A stretch of 9,304 bases of DNA from assembly GCA_045122835.1 (NCBI GenBank), contig JBGVIB010000145.1:1-9304 (forward strand), in the 5' to 3' direction. The first letter of the stretch is position 1. The number at the start of each line of letters is the position of its first letter. This document shows positions 7,060 through 9,304 of this stretch, in pieces. Under the pieces are notes generated by a model. The model made no database searches. It saw only the letters and a list, made by a program, of their open reading frames with translations, and had not been told where the DNA came from. The position numbers and the translations under genes are program-made. The DNA comes from JBGVMW01 sp045122835. Its GTDB lineage: Bacteria; Bacillota; Clostridia; Lachnospirales; Lachnospiraceae.

Positions 7060-7187
7060 GAATTATATCGTATAATTTTGGTGTTATTTCTATTATTTAT
7101 TAATTATCAGAAAATAGTGGGAAGCTTGTAGCTTTCTACGTTGATGATTCTAAACAGTGTTGTTTTGTTTTCCCCGCAAAAAGTGTA

Positions 7188-7216
7188 TTGACAATACCGA
7201 ACATATGTTGTATTAT
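7188..7216 (+). promoter_or_regulatory. Sigma-A-type promoter of recA
   Basis: A perfect -35 TTGACA at 7188-7193, a 17-nt spacer, and -10 TATTAT at 7211-7216; an overlapping TATAAT at 7214-7219 would give a 20-nt spacer. Transcription would start near 7223-7226, leaving a leader of about 35 nt with AAGGAG at 7244-7249. The 128 bases between the terminator and this promoter show nothing else I can support. Confidence 0.85.
7198..7211. promoter_or_regulatory. LexA (SOS) operator in the recA promoter spacer
   Basis: CGAACATATGTTGT matches the Gram-positive SOS box pattern CGAAC-N4-GTTCG except for its last two bases, and holds a perfect AACATATGTT palindrome. It lies between the -35 and -10, where bound LexA would block RNA polymerase. 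Together with the identity of the gene this supports DNA-damage induction of recA. The site is read directly; the regulation is from knowledge of the family. Confidence 0.85.
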
Positions 7217-7258
7217 AATTGCAACAAACATTAGTTCGTATATAAGGAGAGAAGATTC

Positions 7259-8317
7259 ATGAATGAAGATAAGAAGAAAGCATTAGACGCGGCATTGTCG
7301 CAGATTGAAAGACAGTACGGTAAAGGTACCATAATGAAGCTTGGAGAGCAAGGGGCACATATGAATGTGGAGACAATCCCAACAGGTTCATTAAGTCTTG
7401 ATATTGCATTAGGTATGGGTGGAATTCCTCGTGGACGAATTATTGAGGTATATGGTCCGGAATCCAGTGGTAAGACAACGGTTTCCCTTCATATGGTAGC
7501 GGAAGTGCAGAAACGTGGAGGTATTGCAGGATTTATTGATGCAGAACATGCTTTGGACCCGGCTTATGCTAAGAAGATAGGTGTAGATATCGACAATCTG
7601 TATATTTCACAGCCGGATAATGGAGAACAGGCATTAGAGATTACCGAGACGATGGTACGTTCAGGAGCTGTGGATATTATTATTGTAGACTCTGTAGCCG
7701 CGCTGGTTCCTAAGGCAGAGATTGATGGTGAGATGGGAGATGCCCATGTAGGTCTGCAGGCAAGATTGATGTCTCAGGCACTTCGTAAGCTGACAGCTGT
7801 TATTAGCAAGTCTAACTGTATTGTAATCTTTATTAACCAGCTTCGTGAAAAGGTTGGTATTATGTTTGGTAATCCGGAGACAACTACTGGTGGACGTGCG
7901 CTTAAGTTCTATTCTTCTATCCGTCTGGATGTTAGAAGAATTGAATCTTTGAAGCAAGGAGGAGAGATTGTTGGTAACCGAACAAGAATTAAAGTAGTAA
8001 AAAATAAGATTGCGCCACCATTCAAAGAAGCAGAGTTTGATATTATGTTTGGAGAAGGCATTTCAAGAGCCGGTGATATTCTGGATCTTGCAGCTAATTG
8101 TAATGTGGTGCAGAAAAGTGGTGCTTGGTATGCTTACAATGGCAATAAGATTGGCCAGGGACGTGAGAATGCAAAGCAGTACTTGCGTGAGCATGAAGCA
8201 GAGATGATGGAGATTGAAGAACAGGTTAGAAAGCATTATGCACTAGGTGAACAGCCGGTAGAAGAAACAGCACCTGTACAGGCGGCAGAGGAAGAAGCAA
8301 TAGAAACAGAAGAATAA
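7259..8317 (+). CDS. recA: Recombinase RecA
   Basis: ATP-dependent strand-exchange protein that forms filaments on single-stranded DNA, drives homologous recombination, and stimulates LexA self-cleavage. Its 352 aa are the normal length. Seen in order: N-terminal polymerisation helix (KALDAALSQIERQYGKGTIM), Walker A GPESSGKT (66-73), the catalytic Glu96 in DAEHALD, Walker B IIIVD ending at Asp144, loop L1 around EIDGEMGDAHVG, FINQLREK with the sensor Gln194, loop L2 around 195-212, KNKIAPPFKEAEFDI (248-262), and an acidic Glu-rich C-terminal tail (316-352) typical of RecA. ATG 7259 follows AAGGAG with a nine-base spacer. It is transcribed from its own SOS-controlled promoter. No recX or other gene follows within the remaining 987 bases. 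Confidence 0.99.
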   Translation: MNEDKKKALDAALSQIERQYGKGTIMKLGEQGAHMNVETIPTGSLSLDIALGMGGIPRGRIIEVYGPESSGKTTVSLHMVAEVQKRGGIAGFIDAEHALDPAYAKKIGVDIDNLYISQPDNGEQALEITETMVRSGAVDIIIVDSVAALVPKAEIDGEMGDAHVGLQARLMSQALRKLTAVISKSNCIVIFINQLREKVGIMFGNPETTTGGRALKFYSSIRLDVRRIESLKQGGEIVGNRTRIKVVKNKIAPPFKEAEFDIMFGEGISRAGDILDLAANCNVVQKSGAWYAYNGNKIGQGRENAKQYLREHEAEMMEIEEQVRKHYALGEQPVEETAPVQAAEEEAIETEE

Positions 8318-8366
8318 ATATTAAGGTGAAGATATTAATACATTTTAGTATTTAATGTAGCTATTT

Positions 8367-8550
8367 GGTAACTATTCAGAACCAGGACAATACAAGCTTG
8401 TATTGTGCTGAACTGCACAGTCCGTATGAAAATGTAGTGGCAGCAGACCAAAATCCATCACCGTAGGTGATTCTGCATGGATTTTGGCCTGTTATTATGA
8501 ATGCAATTCATAATAACATTGGTAACCTATGAGAGGACTGAACAGTTACG
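8367..8550. repeat. Hairpin-rich intergenic element with terminal inverted repeats
   Basis: GTAACTATTCAG (8368-8379) and CTGAACAGTTAC (8538-8549) are inverted repeats matching at 11 of 12 positions. Between them lie a perfect 20-bp palindrome (8387-8406), TGTGC/GCACA (8404-8408, 8415-8419), an 11-bp stem CCAAAATCCAT / ATGGATTTTGG (8448-8458, 8477-8487) with a nested TCACC-GTA-GGTGA, and a 13-bp stem with a GCA loop (8490-8502, 8506-8518). No transposase is present. It resembles a small non-autonomous palindromic element (MITE-like) or a folded 3' UTR. One of its hairpins may terminate recA, though none has a good T-run. I cannot name the family. Confidence 0.65.
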
Positions 8551-8555
8551 AATTG
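8521..8555 (+). repeat. Second copy of the accC-leader repeat, at the right end of the element
   Basis: It begins GGTAACCTATGAGAGG and ends CAGTTACGAATTG, matching 2887-2920 at about 28 of 35 positions with one gap. Its own outer GTAAC/GTTAC can pair locally, or its right half can pair with the left terminal repeat at 8368-8379. Confidence 0.65.
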
Positions 8556-8603
8556 TAATTGAAAAAGGTATATAGGATGGTTGTAATTATTTTATCTAAA
8601 AAA

Positions 8604-8680
8604 TGTTTCGTGAGGTAGATGTTTCACGTGAAACATGTTTTATGTAAAAATGTTTCATATAAAAATGTTCACTTGAAACA
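8604..8680. repeat. Five tandem parS-like 15-16-bp units
   Basis: Units starting TGTT occur at 8604, 8620, 8636, 8651 and 8666, spaced 16, 16, 15 and 15 bases: TGTTTCGTGAGGTAGA, TGTTTCACGTGAAACA, TGTTTTATGTAAAAA, TGTTTCATATAAAAA, TGTTCACTTGAAACA. The second is a perfect parS; units 3 to 5 keep the TGTT...AAA pattern of a damaged palindrome. The first and last units are the least and next-best matches respectively. The spacing is direct observation; common origin or common function is inference. Confidence 0.7.
8620..8635. promoter_or_regulatory. parS: parS site, ParB/Spo0J nucleation sequence
   Basis: TGTTTCACGTGAAACA is a perfect 16-bp palindrome and matches the Firmicutes chromosomal parS consensus TGTTNCACGTGAAACA at every defined position. 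ParB (Spo0J) binds this sequence and spreads along DNA to load SMC and help segregate origins. It is in intergenic DNA 303 nt after recA; no parA/parB genes are in the window. Confidence 0.85.
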
Positions 8681-8699
8681 TCATCTAAGGGATTACAAA

Positions 8700-8755
8700 A
8701 TATCGTGCAAAAAAGTATATGCAGGTATATCATTTCAAAAATAACGACACGATAT
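8700..8755. repeat. Inverted repeat ATATCGTG / CACGATAT with a 40-nt loop
   Basis: Perfect 8-bp arms at 8700-8707 and 8748-8755. A short direct repeat TATGCAGG occurs at 8718-8725 and 8757-8764. It lies between the parS-like array and the structured region. No function can be assigned and chance is possible. The remaining stretch to about 8830 holds nothing else I can support. Confidence 0.35.
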
Positions 8756-8831
8756 CTATGCAGGAAATATGTAAGTGATAGTAGTTATTTTGAACATGAT
8801 ATATTAATGTATTGTCCTGTTGATTTTTCGA

Positions 8832-9304
8832 ACTGACTGTGCTGCATATACTACACTTGGCAAAGCGGAGGAAAAAGGTGTGGCGGTGGCTGTGTGGACT
8901 TACGACAACAATGTAGATGATAAGACAAGTAGTATAAGTTAATTATAAATGTCAGTACACTAGAGCGCGTCCCAAAAATTGCTTTCTGCAAGATGTGTAA
9001 TTCATTTTCTGGGGGATTTAATATAAATTTAGTATGTGTTGGACTACGTGTGCTAAATTTATATCAAATGCTACCACAAAGTGGGGCGTACAGATTGTAG
9101 GAATGAATTTAGGGATACGATCTAGCATGGGATAGTAGTTGATAGGGCAATGTTGTGAATGATAAATTCTGGTTTGTGTGAATGTTTAATCATAGTAGCT
9201 ACCCGTACGCCGGTGGCAGGTGCAGAAGGTTCCACGCAGACCGAGCCAACGTTCCGGTGAACTAATCTCCTAAAGGCTAATAAATTAGCCTCGTCCGACT
9301 AAGA
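8832..9304 (+). ncRNA. Candidate large structured RNA, family unknown, running off the window end
   Basis: No ORF fits, but consecutive long-range helices do. ACTGAC/GTCAGT (8832-8837, 8951-8956) encloses TATACTAC-TTG/CAA-GTAGTATA (8847-8854 to 8929-8936). A 14-position helix 8960-8973 with 9112-9125 has two mismatches and one G-U. Inside it, a 12-bp stem 9021-9032 with 9053-9064 extends outward past a mismatch and inward through G-U pairs to the loop 9039-9046. An 8-bp bulged helix pairs 9127-9135 with 9199-9206. Then comes a block of about 60% GC (9196-9270) and a hairpin AGGCTAAT/ATTAGCCT (9274-9291). Helices abut with 2-3-base spacers, as around a multi-branched junction. The G-U pairs would be A-C mismatches on the other strand, favouring a + transcript. 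Ends are uncertain and no promoter is convincing. Not recognisable to me as tmRNA, RNase P, SRP or 6S RNA. Confidence 0.55.

Noticed and set aside
7661..8207. Frames of 98 aa (minus strand) and 65 aa (plus strand) inside recA
   Set aside because: Both overlap conserved RecA motifs in another frame, and neither has a start signal or recognisable features.
9195..9256. Short protein-like stretch (VATRTPVAGAEG...) in the GC-rich block
   Set aside because: No start or ribosome site, stops close by in every frame, and the base composition is better explained by RNA structure.
8832..9304. Assignment of the structured region to tmRNA, RNase P RNA, SRP RNA, 6S RNA or a T-box leader
   Set aside because: The hallmark sequences I know (for example GAGGAAAGUCC of RNase P, the GGAAGG-GCAG tetraloop domain of SRP, the T-box UGGNACCGCG) are absent.
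1..9304. CRISPR array, tRNA, rRNA, prophage or transposase genes
   Set aside because: No regular repeat-spacer pattern, tRNA cloverleaf or rRNA segment, and no mobile-element protein was seen.

Overview
The window looks like part of a low-GC Firmicutes chromosome, most likely a gut-type member of the Clostridia (Lachnospiraceae-like). The clues are AT-rich codon use, strong AGGAGG-type ribosome sites, the gene order fabG-fabF-accB-fabZ-accC-accDA, a fused AccD-AccA carboxyltransferase, and a Gram-positive LexA box at recA. The genus-level assignment is inference from gene content; no species can be named.

Positions 1-6030 hold the distal part of a type II fatty-acid synthesis operon, all on the + strand. 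It runs: 3' part of fabG (ketoacyl-ACP reductase), fabF (condensing enzyme), accB (biotin carrier), fabZ (dehydratase), accC (biotin carboxylase) and a single ORF joining AccD and AccA. The acc genes make malonyl-CoA and the fab genes elongate with it. The longest internal gap, accB-fabZ, carries three consecutive hairpins. The accC leader carries a small inverted repeat that recurs after recA.

Positions 6031-7059 hold a Sir2-fold protein with its Zn ribbon and HG motif intact but with nearly every NAD-binding signature replaced. It is preceded by a possible 16-codon leader ORF and followed by a strong intrinsic terminator. Positions 7188-8317 hold recA with a near-consensus promoter and a LexA-type operator between its -35 and -10.

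Positions 8318-9304 contain no gene I can support, but they are dense in structure: (i) an approximately 185-bp hairpin-rich element with terminal inverted repeats; (ii) a perfect parS palindrome inside a run of five tandem parS-like 15-16-bp units; (iii) from about 8832 to the window edge, a series of nested and adjacent long-range helices, with G-U pairs that fit only a + strand transcript, ending in a GC-rich block. The last looks like a large structured RNA that continues beyond the window and that I could not assign to a known family. The best candidates for something undescribed are this RNA, the parS-like array and the degenerate sirtuin.
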